A stretch of 64,000 nucleotides of DNA from Coprococcus eutactus (GTDB taxonomy: Bacteria > Bacillota > Clostridia > Lachnospirales > Lachnospiraceae), in assembly GCF_025149915.1 (NCBI RefSeq), contig NZ_CP102278.1, forward strand, positions 2,807,001 through 2,871,000, given 5' to 3'. How positions within the stretch are numbered: position 1 is the stretch's first letter; every line of letters starts with the position of its first letter. This document shows, piece by piece, positions 1 to 9,016 of the stretch. The notes under the pieces are model-generated. The model did not search any database. It was not told where the DNA came from and saw only the letters and a program-made list of their open reading frames with translations. The translations under genes were made by a program, and so were the position numbers.

Positions 1-578
1 GCACTTAACTTTCCAACTGTTGCCTTTCTCGTGGTACTGTTACATACTACATTCCACTTACCATTCTTATACATATACACTTCATACTTCTTTGTGCCCT
101 TAACCTCGCTCCACTTGAGAGTGATACTGTTAGCAGTCTGTGTCGACACTATCTTGCTGATCTTGGCTTTTGAGATCTTGAAGTTCGCCTTATTTGTTCC
201 CTTGTACTTGTCCTTGTACGTAATCTTCACTGTTGCCGTTCCCGGATAAGTGTTGTTCGCATACGTACATGCATAATCTGTTCCGTTCTTCAAAGTAACA
301 CGCTTGCCTTTGACAGTTCCGATGATCTTCACTGTCGGCTTTTTTGCTGCGCCATCATACACATACGACGATGTACTCAGACTGACGCTAAAATTGCTGG
401 CGTCTATCTGAGGATCTGTCGGTGATGCGTCCCCCGGTGTTGCCACATCTGCAGCAACCACCGCCTGGGCATCCTCTGCCGCATACGCCTTTACCTCACC
501 GCCAAATCCGGTGAAACTGCCAATTGCCATAACTGCTGACAACGCAAGTGCCAGCATTCTTGTAGATGTTTTTCTCAT
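1..578 (-). CDS. Secreted Ig-like/FN3-type surface protein, N-terminal part (runs off window)
   Basis: The ATG at 576-578 follows a good ribosome binding site (AGAGGAG) and opens a frame that stays open to the window edge, so only about 192 N-terminal residues are visible. It begins with a signal peptide (MRKTSTRMLALALSAVMAIG, then a small-residue cleavage region near AYA). A Thr/Pro/Asp-rich linker follows, then a beta-rich domain with YDG-K-PTVKI, LKNGTDY and YPGTATVKITY patterns, typical of repeated bacterial Ig-like domains. A stretch resembling a fibronectin type III repeat (SITLKWSEVKGTKKYEVY) comes after it. Such proteins are usually exported and wall- or surface-bound. The specific role and the anchoring domain lie outside the window. 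Confidence 0.75.
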   Translation of the reverse strand, partial: MRKTSTRMLALALSAVMAIGSFTGFGGEVKAYAAEDAQAVVAADVATPGDASPTDPQIDASNFSVSLSTSSYVYDGAAKKPTVKIIGTVKGKRVTLKNGTDYACTYANNTYPGTATVKITYKDKYKGTNKANFKISKAKISKIVSTQTANSITLKWSEVKGTKKYEVYMYKNGKWNVVCNSTTRKATVGKLS

Positions 579-691
579 ATCTGTCTCTCCTCTCTTAATA
601 GATAACGTAACGTTTAACCATATACAAATTATACAACTTATTTTGGCAAATGTATACAAAATATTATCATTTACACTAACCTATTCTGCAT

Positions 692-745
692 AAAAAAGAG
701 ATCTGTCTTTCATCTGATTAAAGCTGAATAGCAGATCTCTTTTTT
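692..745 (-). terminator. Rho-independent terminator after the alcohol dehydrogenase remnant
   Basis: Perfect 14-base inverted repeat (AAAAAAGAGATCTG at 692-705, CAGATCTCTTTTTT at 732-745) with A/T runs on both outer sides. It can therefore end transcription of the minus-strand gene ending at 763 and separate it from the surface-protein gene. Confidence 0.8.
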
Positions 746-762
746 AATATGAAACTTTAATT

Positions 763-1527
763 CTACATCGCCTTCTTGTATATCTCAGCGATCTCCTCCT
801 GTGTAAATACCACAGGGTTATTTGCTATGCTGGCTGCTGATACCTTCATGCAGTTCTCAGCCATCCAAGGAATATCCTTCTCCTCGATTCCGAGGTCTGA
901 AAGCTTGACATCCAGATCAAGATTCTTCAGAAGAGTTCGGATCTTCGGTGCCAGATCATCCGCCGTGATACCACCAAATATTCTGGCGATTTTCGCAAAC
1001 TTGAAGTGATCTCCCTTGTAGGATGCCTCGATGATAACAGGTGTCAGAGCTGCAAGTCCCTTGCCGTGAACTATATCCTTAAGTCCGCTGGCCGGATGCT
1101 CCATTCCGTGAGCCAGTGTAACTCCGGCTGTGTTGATGACCATACCACCTATGGTGCTGGCCAGTGTTATCTTCTCCCAGCTCTCCTGGGTTCCTCTACC
1201 CTTATATACATCCACAAGATTGTGGGCGATAAGATCAATCGCATACAGTGCAAGCGCATCTGTAAATGGCTGCGAGATCTTTGATGTGTATGCCTCCATG
1301 CAGTGGCACAGTGCATCGAATCCAACCGCTGCTAACACGTGCTTTGGCATAGTCTTCATGCAGTCCGGATCCACGATGGATACCTTTGCCACGATGGCAT
1401 TGCATCTGAGCGACTTCTTGTCGCCATTTTCCGGATTGGTGAGAACTGCAAATCCATTTCCCTCTGAACCTGTTCCACAGGTTGTAGGAATAAGTACAAG
1501 CGGAAGTACCGTATCGCTGACCCAAGC
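763..1527 (-). pseudogene. Iron-containing alcohol dehydrogenase, 5'-truncated
   Basis: The frame encodes the C-terminal two thirds of a group III (Fe-dependent) alcohol dehydrogenase. The nucleotide/metal region IPTTCGTGSE is present near the break. The metal-binding segments DALCHCMEAY, AHGMEHPASG and HGKGLAALTP follow, then the helical C-terminus. An internal ATG at 1392 gives a 209-residue frame, but homology clearly continues upstream of it to about 1520. There the sequence stops matching the family and changes abruptly into a PucR-type regulator on the other strand. The N-terminal Rossmann half (about 120 residues) and the promoter are missing, so no active enzyme is expected. Family members reduce aldehydes or oxidise alcohols with NAD(P)H. 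The exact break can only be placed within about ten bases. Confidence 0.8.
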
Positions 1528-2545
1528 GAAAATACAACCTTAACCTGATATCCGGTGGAAAGGGAATAGAGAACATCGTAAGCTGGGTATACATATCAGA
1601 GGATATATCCACATCCACATTCTTGAACGGAGGGGAACCTGCGGACTTATTCTGAATACCGGCAGATATATATTTGAGGAGGACATGACCGATGAAATCG
1701 TCAGACTGTGCCACCGCTATTCATTTCCTCTTTTTACCATGCCATGGGATACAAGGATATTTGATATAACCCACGACTACTACAACAGGATATTTGAAGA
1801 CTCCAGGGATGATGGCAACATGACCGCAGCATTCCAGAATATCCTCATGGGGAATTCCCTGACCGACGAGCAGGCTGACACACTAAGAGGCTCCGGATTC
1901 AACAATGGCTGCTACAACGTTCTGTCCATCGATGCAGAAGCAACGGACGAGTTCATGTATGTTCTGCAGAAGGTCTGCAACAATACAGATCTTGTCTTTC
2001 ATGCATTTGTATATGATGGCAGTCCGATAGTCATCCTGAGGTGCCCTTCCTCCGGATCCATCGCAGACAAATGCAATGACATCGCAGAGGCTCTGGTGGC
2101 AAGATTCCCGGACCGCAGCATACATATGGGTTCCGGAAGCACGGTTTTGTCCCTTACAGAACTCTCCTTGAGTTACCGCCGTGCAATTTCCGCAAGGGAA
2201 TTTGCTGCAGACAACATATACTGTGATTACAACAGTCTTGGATTCCTGCGTATTCTTCTGGAAGTTAATGATGCCCAGCTCATACACTCATTTATCGCAG
2301 AGCAGCTCGGTGGGGTCATAGAGTACGACAAAACCCATCACTCAGCTCTGACGGACACTCTGTACGAATATCTTAAGTGCAGCGGCAGTGTTCAGCACAT
2401 CTCTGAGAAAATGTTCTGCCACAGGAATACAATAAATTACAGGCTCCGGATAATAAAAGAAGAGCTGGAATATGATCTCTCCGATGCGGAGGTCAGATTC
2501 CAGCTCATGGCTGCATATAAGCTCAGAGAGATGCGAAAAGTATAA
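1524..2545 (+). pseudogene. PucR/CdaR-type transcriptional regulator, 5'-truncated and frameshifted
   Basis: Two frames together give a PucR-family regulator. From the junction (about 1524) to 1637 one frame encodes the end of the N-terminal PucR domain (NLNLISGGKGIENIVSWVYI ... STFLNGGE). The homology then resumes at 1646 in another frame (LILNTGRYIFEEDMTDEIV) and runs to the stop at 2545. The eight bases 1638-1645 therefore look like an out-of-frame insertion. The C-terminal part has the GGDEF-like middle region and the PucR helix-turn-helix with the usual CHRNTINYRLRIIKEEL signature. The first 15 or so residues and the start codon are missing. The ATG at 1685 could produce a 286-residue product, but without a visible promoter or good binding site. 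The intact gene probably regulated the divergent dehydrogenase. Confidence 0.75.
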
Positions 2546-2564
2546 CTCTCTCCAATTATATCTA

Positions 2565-3257
2565 TTACATAAAATGTGCATACACTGACGCGAGTATGAC
2601 CGTGAGTATTCCTGTAACTGCAATCGACAGACTACTCATGGCTCCTTCAACCTCGCCGATCTCCATAGCCTTGGCAGTTCCGATGGCATGGGCTGATGAT
2701 CCCAGGGCAAGTCCCTTTGATATAGGTTCTTTGATACGGAATATCTTGAACACGATCTCTCCGATTATATTGCCGATCACTCCAGTCACAACTATGACTG
2801 CAACCGTGATGGTCACATATCCGCCAAGCTCTTCCGAAACACCCATTCCGATAGCTGTGGTTATGGACTTCGGAAGAAGTGTCACATAATCTTTATGGGA
2901 AAGCCCCATGACCTTGCACAACACAAGGACTGTAGTCAGACTCGTTATTACTCCGGCAACTATACCGCCGAGCACAGCCTTATAATTGTGCTTTAAAAGC
3001 TCCCACTGCTCATAGAGTGGGATCGCAAGACACACTGTAGCCGGTGTGAGGAACCAGCTCAGATACTTTGCGCCTTCATTGTACACATCGTAATCCACAT
3101 CAGCCACAACCAGCACCACTATAGTCACTATGATGGACACCAGCAGTGGGTTAAGTATAGCTATCTTAAGTTTCTTTTTAAGTACACTTCCAAACATATA
3201 TGCCAGAAGGCTTATAGTCACCCCTGCAAATATGGACGATTCAAACAGATCACTCAT
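2565..3257 (-). CDS. lrgB: LrgB/CidB family membrane protein
   Basis: A 230-residue, strongly hydrophobic protein with about six to seven membrane segments and the LrgB signatures VCLAIPLYEQWELLK, LLPKSITTAIGMGVSE and LGSSAHAIGTAKAME. LrgB works with LrgA. The pair was first described as antiholin-like control of murein hydrolases and later as a transporter for pyruvate and related small acids in several Gram-positives. Length is normal for the family. The start overlaps the end of lrgA by eight bases, so the two are translationally coupled. It ends 20 bases from the convergent PucR remnant, with no terminator between them. Confidence 0.9.
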   Translation of the reverse strand: MSDLFESSIFAGVTISLLAYMFGSVLKKKLKIAILNPLLVSIIVTIVVLVVADVDYDVYNEGAKYLSWFLTPATVCLAIPLYEQWELLKHNYKAVLGGIVAGVITSLTTVLVLCKVMGLSHKDYVTLLPKSITTAIGMGVSEELGGYVTITVAVIVVTGVIGNIIGEIVFKIFRIKEPISKGLALGSSAHAIGTAKAMEIGEVEGAMSSLSIAVTGILTVILASVYAHFM

Positions 3258-3618
3258 TTTCAGTCTCCTTCTTCCTGTCTCTCCTTATTATAAGCTGTGA
3301 TACCCAGCCTGAAGCAAGCATGACCGTTATGATAACGACCACCGTTATGACGCTGACTGGCACAAGCACAGGCTTAAGCGTTCCCCACGACGACATAAGG
3401 CCCACACCGGCTGGTATGAACATAACCGGCATGATCTCTATGAGAAACTTGCCCACACTCTTCACATCATCCAGCTTGAGAATCTTCGTCTGCAGGCAGA
3501 TGAACATGATCACCATACCATATATACTCGCCGGAATCGGTAGTGGAACTATATACTTAAGTATCTCTCCGATAAATGAGATGGCAAGGATTATAAGAAA
3601 CTGCTTCAAATATTTCAT
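3250..3618 (-). CDS. lrgA: LrgA/CidA family holin-like membrane protein
   Basis: A 122-residue protein with four predicted membrane helices and a charged C-terminus (IIRRDRKKETENE), matching the CidA/LrgA family in length and pattern (PIPASIYGMVIMFICLQ, PVMFIPAGVGLM). It is the first gene of the lrgAB pair and overlaps lrgB. In relatives the operon is controlled by LytSR-type two-component systems in response to membrane potential or pyruvate. No such regulator is adjacent here. The region upstream has two inverted repeats that could be operators. Confidence 0.9.
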   Translation of the reverse strand: MKYLKQFLIILAISFIGEILKYIVPLPIPASIYGMVIMFICLQTKILKLDDVKSVGKFLIEIMPVMFIPAGVGLMSSWGTLKPVLVPVSVITVVVIITVMLASGWVSQLIIRRDRKKETENE

Positions 3619-3980
3619 CTTTTTTGTCTTCCTTCTATATATTTATCATTCACATATGGAGCAACGATCCACAACCTTGGTATACATGCCTGTATACAAC
3701 CTCCACATACCGGGCCTTTTTCATAAAAAAGGAGGTTCGATACACAGATATAGTTACTCTGTATATTCAAACCACCCTTTAACCCTTTGATTATTATATT
3801 CTCACTCAGATTTTATTCAATAGAATATTCTGCATTTTCTAAATTTTGATAAATATAACAATTTTTTTAATTCAATCTAAAAATATTTCGTAAATATTTC
3901 TATTGACTATTATTTTTGCAGGAATCTCATCCTATGAATTTTTCATGATCACGGTGTTCACGATATTCTCCACATACAAT
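3619..3980. promoter_or_regulatory. lrgA upstream region with two inverted repeats
   Basis: This 362-base gap has no credible gene. At 3680-3697 lies a dyad with perfect seven-base arms (GTATACA, four-base spacer, TGTATAC). At 3739-3765 lies a second, imperfect dyad (ATACACAGA ... TCTGTATAT). Both are 60-150 bases upstream of the lrgA start and share a TGTATA core, so they may bind one regulator. The rest, to 3980, is very A+T-rich. It lies just beyond the 3' end of the P-type ATPase, with no clear terminator. Confidence 0.4.
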
Positions 3981-6647
3981 CTATCTCCTCTTGTCCTGTA
4001 TGGCCTTAATGATCTGTATTATCGCAGTCGGTGCAAATGCAAGTCCCGCTATCTTCAGCACATCAGCCGCTCCAAGACTTACCACGCTGAACAGACTGTG
4101 AAGTCCCGGTATGAACAGGACCGCAGCCAGAAATGCCACTCCGGCTAAAAATGCATATACGCTGTATTTATTTGATCTAAATCCAAGCTTAAACATCGAC
4201 TCCTCACTTCTGCAGTTAAAACCATGGAACAGTCTGGCGAGTGTCAGTGTTGCAAATGCCATGGTAGTGGCTTTTGCCGAGCTCACCGGCAGTCCAAGAT
4301 GGAATGCTGTCATGGTCGCTACAGCGATGAGAAGGCCTTCCGAGAGCATCTTTGCCATAAAGTCAGATGTCAGGATTCCCTTCTTAGGATCCCTCGGTTT
4401 TTCTGAGAGCAGCGATGGGTCAGCCGGCTCCATTCCTATCGCGAGCGCAGGAAGAGAATCTGTGAGCAGGTTGATGAACAACAGATGTACAGGTGCAAAC
4501 GGAACAGGCAGGGCCGCTATCGAGGTGTAGAGCACCGCCAGTATTCCAGCTGTGTTTCCTGACAGCAGGAACAGTATCGCATTCTTTATGTTCCTGTATA
4601 CATTTCGTCCATTTGACACAGCCTTGATGATGGTTGCAAAGTTGTCATCTGAGAGGATCATGGCCGCCGCGTCCTTGGACACCTCCGTGCCGGTTATTCC
4701 CATGGCAACACCTATGTCTGCTTTCTTGAGTGCAGGGGCATCATTGACACCATCACCTGTCATGGCTACTATATTGCCGTTCTTCTGCCATGCATCAACT
4801 ATCCTTATCTTATTCTCCGGTGACACCCTGGCATATACAGATATCTTTGTTATGTCACGCGCAAGCTCCTCATCAGACAGAGCGTCAAGCTCCTCTCCCG
4901 TGAGTGCCATGTCCCCATCCTCGTATATTCCGATCTGCTTCGCTATGGCAACCGCTGTGATCTTGTGGTCTCCAGTTATCATGACCGGCTTTATACCCGC
5001 ACGCCTTGCATCGGCAACCGCTGCCATAGACTCCGGGCGTGGCGGATCCACCATGGACACAAGTCCAAGGAATGTAAATCCATACTCAGTATCAACTCCC
5101 AGTACCTCATCACTTTCCTTATATGCAAATGACAGTACACGGAGGCCATTTTCTGAGAATGCCTTGTTCTGAGCCTTGATCTTCGCTTTTTCTTCATCTG
5201 TCATAGGCTTTACGCCATCGCTGTATCTCACGCTCACGCATCTGTCAAGCAGCACATCCACAGCACCCTTGGTGAGTATGGTCGGAACCCCATGAAGCAG
5301 ATACTTTGTACTCATAAGCTTTCTGTCCGAGTCGAACGGAACCTCCTCCATTCTGTCCATGCAGTCCCTGAGTACATCCTCCTTCAGACTCCATTTTACA
5401 GTCTCCGCAGGAACAGAGATACCTGTACCCTCCGTCTCCATGCCTGGCATCATGTGGACCTGACGGAACATCTCAAGCAATGCATATTCCGTCGGATCTC
5501 CTATTCCTTTACCATCCACTATGCTGGAATCATTGGTGAGAACCGCATCATATAGCAGATACCTGTGGAGCTGGTTATGGGAATCAAGCTCCTCCGGCTT
5601 GTAAAGTTTTCCATCCAGATATATCTCCTGCACGGTCATCTTGTTCTGTGTAAGTGTTCCGGTCTTGTCTGAGCAGATGACTGACACGCATCCAAGGCTT
5701 TCAACCGCCTTGAGGTTCTTGATGATCGCATTCTCCTTCGCCATCTTCTGGGTGCCAAATGCCTGCACGATGGTAACTATCGAACCTAGAGCCTCAGGTA
5801 TAGCTGCAACCGCAAGGGCAACTGCGAACATCATAGAATCAAGCACCGCCATCTTCCTGTAGATGCAGAGGACAAATACCAGCGCGCACACAATCATGAT
5901 AAATGCCGCAAGTCTTGCACTGAACTTGTCAAGGCTCTCCTGAAGCGGAGTCTTTCTCTCCTTTGCAGCGTTCATCAGTCCTGCTATCTTACCTAGCTCC
6001 GTATCCATTCCTGTTCCAGTCACAAGCACCTCTGCTCGTCCATATGTAACAAGACTTCCTGAATACACCATATTTGTCCTGTCTGCAAGTGGCACGGAAC
6101 CTTCTATTATTGCATCATTCTTTTCCACATTTGTAGATTCTCCGGTAAGTGAGCTCTCATTTACCTGGAGTGAGAAGTTCCTGAGTATCCTTCCATCGGC
6201 AACTATCATATCGCCCGCCTCAAGCAGTACGATATCACCCGGAACTATCTCGCGGGACGGAAGCTCCTGCTTCACACCATCTCTCATAACCTTTGCATTT
6301 GGGGATGAAAGCTGTTTCAGACTGTCAAGCGAACGCTCAGCTTTCACATGCTGCACTGTTCCCAGCACAGCGTTCATGACGAGTACCGCCAAGATTACTA
6401 TGGTACTCTCGATATTGTCAGAAAACATAGAAATGACTGCTGCTATGATCAATATGATCACCAGCAGGTCACAAAACTGACTGAGGAACACCTGTAATGT
6501 GCTCTTTCTCTTGCCTTCCTGGAGAACATTTTCTCCCTTCTCATTGCGGATCTCCTCTGCCCGCTCCGTCGACAGTCCGCGGCTGTCTGTCTTGAATTCT
6601 TTTAGTAATTCATCACCGGAACAATTCCAAAAATTTTTCTCTGTCAT
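3981..6647 (-). CDS. Calcium-type P-type (P2) cation-transporting ATPase
   Basis: An 888-residue P-type ATPase pumping cations out of the cytosol, most likely Ca2+. In order it shows the N-terminal cation-ATPase domain, the actuator loop with TGES, the M4 motif AIPEAL, the phosphorylation site CSDKTGTLT, the nucleotide-binding domain (KGAVDVLLDRC) and the hinge MTGDGVNDAPALKKADIGVA. Six C-terminal membrane helices follow. The M4 motif is PEAL rather than the PEGL of SERCA, as in many bacterial members. I chose the ATG at 6645-6647 (MTEKNFW) because it has AAGGAG about eleven bases upstream. An in-frame ATG at 6728 would add 27 unlikely residues. The gene appears monocistronic. Confidence 0.9.
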   Translation of the reverse strand: MTEKNFWNCSGDELLKEFKTDSRGLSTERAEEIRNEKGENVLQEGKRKSTLQVFLSQFCDLLVIILIIAAVISMFSDNIESTIVILAVLVMNAVLGTVQHVKAERSLDSLKQLSSPNAKVMRDGVKQELPSREIVPGDIVLLEAGDMIVADGRILRNFSLQVNESSLTGESTNVEKNDAIIEGSVPLADRTNMVYSGSLVTYGRAEVLVTGTGMDTELGKIAGLMNAAKERKTPLQESLDKFSARLAAFIMIVCALVFVLCIYRKMAVLDSMMFAVALAVAAIPEALGSIVTIVQAFGTQKMAKENAIIKNLKAVESLGCVSVICSDKTGTLTQNKMTVQEIYLDGKLYKPEELDSHNQLHRYLLYDAVLTNDSSIVDGKGIGDPTEYALLEMFRQVHMMPGMETEGTGISVPAETVKWSLKEDVLRDCMDRMEEVPFDSDRKLMSTKYLLHGVPTILTKGAVDVLLDRCVSVRYSDGVKPMTDEEKAKIKAQNKAFSENGLRVLSFAYKESDEVLGVDTEYGFTFLGLVSMVDPPRPESMAAVADARRAGIKPVMITGDHKITAVAIAKQIGIYEDGDMALTGEELDALSDEELARDITKISVYARVSPENKIRIVDAWQKNGNIVAMTGDGVNDAPALKKADIGVAMGITGTEVSKDAAAMILSDDNFATIIKAVSNGRNVYRNIKNAILFLLSGNTAGILAVLYTSIAALPVPFAPVHLLFINLLTDSLPALAIGMEPADPSLLSEKPRDPKKGILTSDFMAKMLSEGLLIAVATMTAFHLGLPVSSAKATTMAFATLTLARLFHGFNCRSEESMFKLGFRSNKYSVYAFLAGVAFLAAVLFIPGLHSLFSVVSLGAADVLKIAGLAFAPTAIIQIIKAIQDKRR

Positions 6648-7095
6648 ACACACCAGACTCCTTTTCTTCTTATTTTCGGATACCAGGCACATGCCCGGGG
6701 TCCATTTTTCTATTTCCCAGATCAGCAATATTATCTATGCATCAAACATAATGCCATCTGATCTTATATGCTTATCACGCAAAGAAAAGTCTGTTGTGTA
6801 TTCAGCTATATCTTTTTCTTACATACAACAAAGGAACGAGACCTTCATTGCATGATAAACACACAATAAAAGTCTCGTTCCTTTCAAGTTCTATATACAC
6901 TACTATATATACTCCGAAAGCGTGCGTCCCGGTTCCCTGCACAGGTATGTCCCAGCCAGAAAACGTGATGACGAGATCGCACAACATCTTATAACCGATG
7001 CGAACTACTCCCTGATATTTCCGACATAATAACACGGGAACCCTTTGATTGTCAAAGGATTCCCGGCTAGTATTTGGTAAAGAAATTATAAACTT
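6648..7095. other. Intergenic region between PII gene and Ca-ATPase, with a long hairpin
   Basis: No coding sequence stands out here. At 6830-6842 and 6872-6884 there is a perfect 13-base inverted repeat (AAAGGAACGAGAC / GTCTCGTTCCTTT) around a 29-base A+T-rich loop. It lacks a clean T-run on either side, so it is not a standard terminator. It lies about 180 bases upstream of the ATPase start and could be a leader structure. The region 7035-7065 holds the PII-gene terminator. Confidence 0.5.
7035..7065 (-). terminator. Terminator after the amtB-PII operon
   Basis: A 14-base stem with one mismatch (CGGGAACCCTTTGA at 7035-7048, TCAAAGGATTCCCG at 7052-7065) and a three-base loop. It lies 30 bases past the PII stop, followed on the minus strand by the T-rich TGTTATTAT. 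Confidence 0.65.
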
Positions 7096-7443
7096 TTAAT
7101 TCAGAGCATCATAGCCGCTCTCCTTTGTACGGATCTTAGTTGCAGTGCGGATCTCGTAGCTGAATATCTTGCCGTCTCCAACCTCGCCTGTATATGCCGC
7201 CTTCTGGATAGCCTCGATGGTCTTCTTCTCCCATTCCTCAGATGACACAACTATCTCAAACTTGATCTTCGGCTGCATCACCACATCTACCTCCGTACCA
7301 CGGACAAGCTTCTTATATCCTCTCTGTGCTCCGCATCCCATAACCTGAGACACTGTGATTCCATTTACATCTATGGCATTCAACGCTTCCTTGACGTCCT
7401 CAAAGACCTCCTCGCGCACGATAGCCTCAACCTTTATCATCAT
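7096..7443 (-). CDS. glnK: PII nitrogen-regulatory protein (GlnK/GlnB family) lacking the T-loop tyrosine
   Basis: A 115-residue PII protein that senses ATP/ADP and 2-oxoglutarate and, from its position, should gate the neighbouring ammonium channel. Family patterns are clear: KVEAIVREEVFEDVKEALN, the T-loop QRGYKKLVRGTEVDV, PKIKFEIVV and the B-loop TGEVGDGKIFSYEI. Aligned with E. coli GlnB (RGAEYMVDF), the uridylylated Tyr51 is replaced by Val52 (RGTEVDVVM), so classical uridylylation cannot occur. A Tyr43 sits earlier in the T-loop. The gene is 32 bases downstream of amtB and has its own binding site. Confidence 0.88.
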   Translation of the reverse strand: MMIKVEAIVREEVFEDVKEALNAIDVNGITVSQVMGCGAQRGYKKLVRGTEVDVVMQPKIKFEIVVSSEEWEKKTIEAIQKAAYTGEVGDGKIFSYEIRTATKIRTKESGYDALN

Positions 7444-7475
7444 AATAGATCTCTCCTTCCTATATCATTGCTGTC

Positions 7476-8720
7476 CTACGAATCAAGTCCATTGAATGTT
7501 GGATATGCACTCTCGCCGTGCTCTGAGATATCCAGACCTACCTTTTCTTCTCTGTCTGTTACACGGAGCGGTGTGAAAAGTCTCACAATTCCAAGACAGA
7601 TAAGTGTTCCGACTACGGCAACTACGATCGTAACCACAATGCCAACAAGCTGCATCAGGAACAAATGTACATCTCCGAATACCAGACCATCCCAACGAGC
7701 TACACTGTTGATGGAGCTCTTTGCAAATAAACCTGTTGCGATACCTCCCCAGATACCACCGATACCATGACATCCAAATGCATCAAGTGCATCGTCTATC
7801 TTCAGCTTACCCTTAAGGAATGATATTGTAAAGCAGCAGATTGGGCTGACAAGCGCACCGATGATGAATGATGACCAGATCGGTACGAATCCTGCACCAG
7901 GTGTTATAGCCACAAGACCGACAACAAGACCTGTCGATGCACCGACCAGGGTAGGTTTTCCATCCTTTATCACATCTATTATCATCCATGAGAGCATTGC
8001 GCTGGCACTGGCAATTGCCGTTGTCATGAATGCATGTGCTGCAAGACCATTTGCGCCGAGGGCACTTCCGGCATTGAAACCGAACCATCCAAACCAAAGA
8101 ATGAATGCACCGAGTGCGACAAATGGAATGTTGTGAACTCTGTATGCTGTGTTCTCATATCCCTTTCTTCTTCCAAGGATGATAGAGAATACAAGGGCGC
8201 TCACACCTGAGCTTATATGTACTACATTTCCTCCCGCGAAATCAACTGAACCGATCTCTCCGAGAAAACCGCCCTGACCCCATACCATGTGAGCCATCGG
8301 ATAATAAACGATGATCGACCAGAGCATGATGAAGAAGAACAACGCCTTGAACTTCACACGTCCGACCAGTGAACCGGTGATAAGCGCCGGTGTGATCATG
8401 GCGAACATCATCTGAAATGCAACGTATACAAGATGAGGTATATTGTCCGCATAAGGACCAGCCTCATCCATCTTTATCCCGTTAAGTGCAAACCACTTGA
8501 GATCTCCTATAACACCTCCGTGATTAGTGCCAAATGAGAGTGAGTAACCGAACAGCACCCACATGACAACTGAAAGTCCCATGATGGCCGTACATGCCAT
8601 GATGGTATTTACAACATTTTTCCTCCTGACGAGGCCTCCGTAGAAGAATGCAAGTCCGGGTGTCATGAAGAACACCAGAGCCGCACAGATCATAATAAAA
8701 CCAGTATCTCCCGTATTCAT
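7476..8720 (-). CDS. amtB: Ammonium transporter Amt
   Basis: A 414-residue channel for ammonia/ammonium with eleven predicted membrane helices and the family signatures GLAFFYGGLVRRKNVVN, DFAGGNVVHISSGVSALV and DALDAFGCHGIGGIWGG. The central His pair of the pore is recognisable in the last two. I place the start at the ATG 8718-8720 (MNTGDTGF), which has AAGGAGG eight bases upstream. An in-frame ATG at 8768 would add 16 polar residues. The gene forms an operon with the PII gene, the usual pairing in which PII plugs the channel under nitrogen-replete conditions. No obvious promoter was identified. Confidence 0.93.
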   Translation of the reverse strand: MNTGDTGFIMICAALVFFMTPGLAFFYGGLVRRKNVVNTIMACTAIMGLSVVMWVLFGYSLSFGTNHGGVIGDLKWFALNGIKMDEAGPYADNIPHLVYVAFQMMFAMITPALITGSLVGRVKFKALFFFIMLWSIIVYYPMAHMVWGQGGFLGEIGSVDFAGGNVVHISSGVSALVFSIILGRRKGYENTAYRVHNIPFVALGAFILWFGWFGFNAGSALGANGLAAHAFMTTAIASASAMLSWMIIDVIKDGKPTLVGASTGLVVGLVAITPGAGFVPIWSSFIIGALVSPICCFTISFLKGKLKIDDALDAFGCHGIGGIWGGIATGLFAKSSINSVARWDGLVFGDVHLFLMQLVGIVVTIVVAVVGTLICLGIVRLFTPLRVTDREEKVGLDISEHGESAYPTFNGLDS

Positions 8721-8774
8721 AGTTTCTTCCTCCTTAATTATACTCATCTGGGGAACGCGATATCTCATTCTCCC

Positions 8775-8809
8775 ATGGGGACGGAGGTACCTGTCCCCTC
8801 CGTCCCCAT
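8775..8809. repeat. GGGGACGG palindromic repeat, copy 1
   Basis: Perfect 13-base inverted repeat (ATGGGGACGGAGG at 8775-8787, CCTCCGTCCCCAT at 8797-8809) with GGTACC in the centre, allowing alternative nested pairings. Related copies lie at 19135-19160 and 27682-27712. It resembles REP-type intergenic elements. This copy sits between the amtB start and the terminator of the next gene. Confidence 0.8.
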
Positions 8810-8815
8810 TGTCGA

Positions 8816-8862
8816 AACAAAAAAGGCGCCAAACGAATCTTTTCGATTCATTTGACGCCTTT
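8816..8862 (-). terminator. Terminator after the phospholipase-like gene
   Basis: Imperfect long stem (AAAGGCG-CAAA-GAATC paired with GATTC-TTTG-CGCCTTT) around TTTTC. On the minus strand it is followed by a T-run (GGCGCCTTTTTTG). It would end the gene at 9017-9691, leaving a 155-base 3' region without other features. Confidence 0.7.
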
Positions 8863-9016
8863 GTCGTGATTTATAATAGCAGACTTCAGAAAATAATGCA
8901 AGAGGTAATTTTAAATTGTTTTTCACAAGCTATTTTGTTGTTTTTGCAAAGTTTCTTAACTAAATCTTTATCGCGCACTCAATTTAGACATATCAGATTT
9001 TTTACGGCTGCTATTT

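Noticed and set aside
6802..7035. 77-codon minus-strand frame before the Ca-ATPase
   Set aside because: It consists of the two hairpin regions, has no ribosome binding site and no protein-like pattern.
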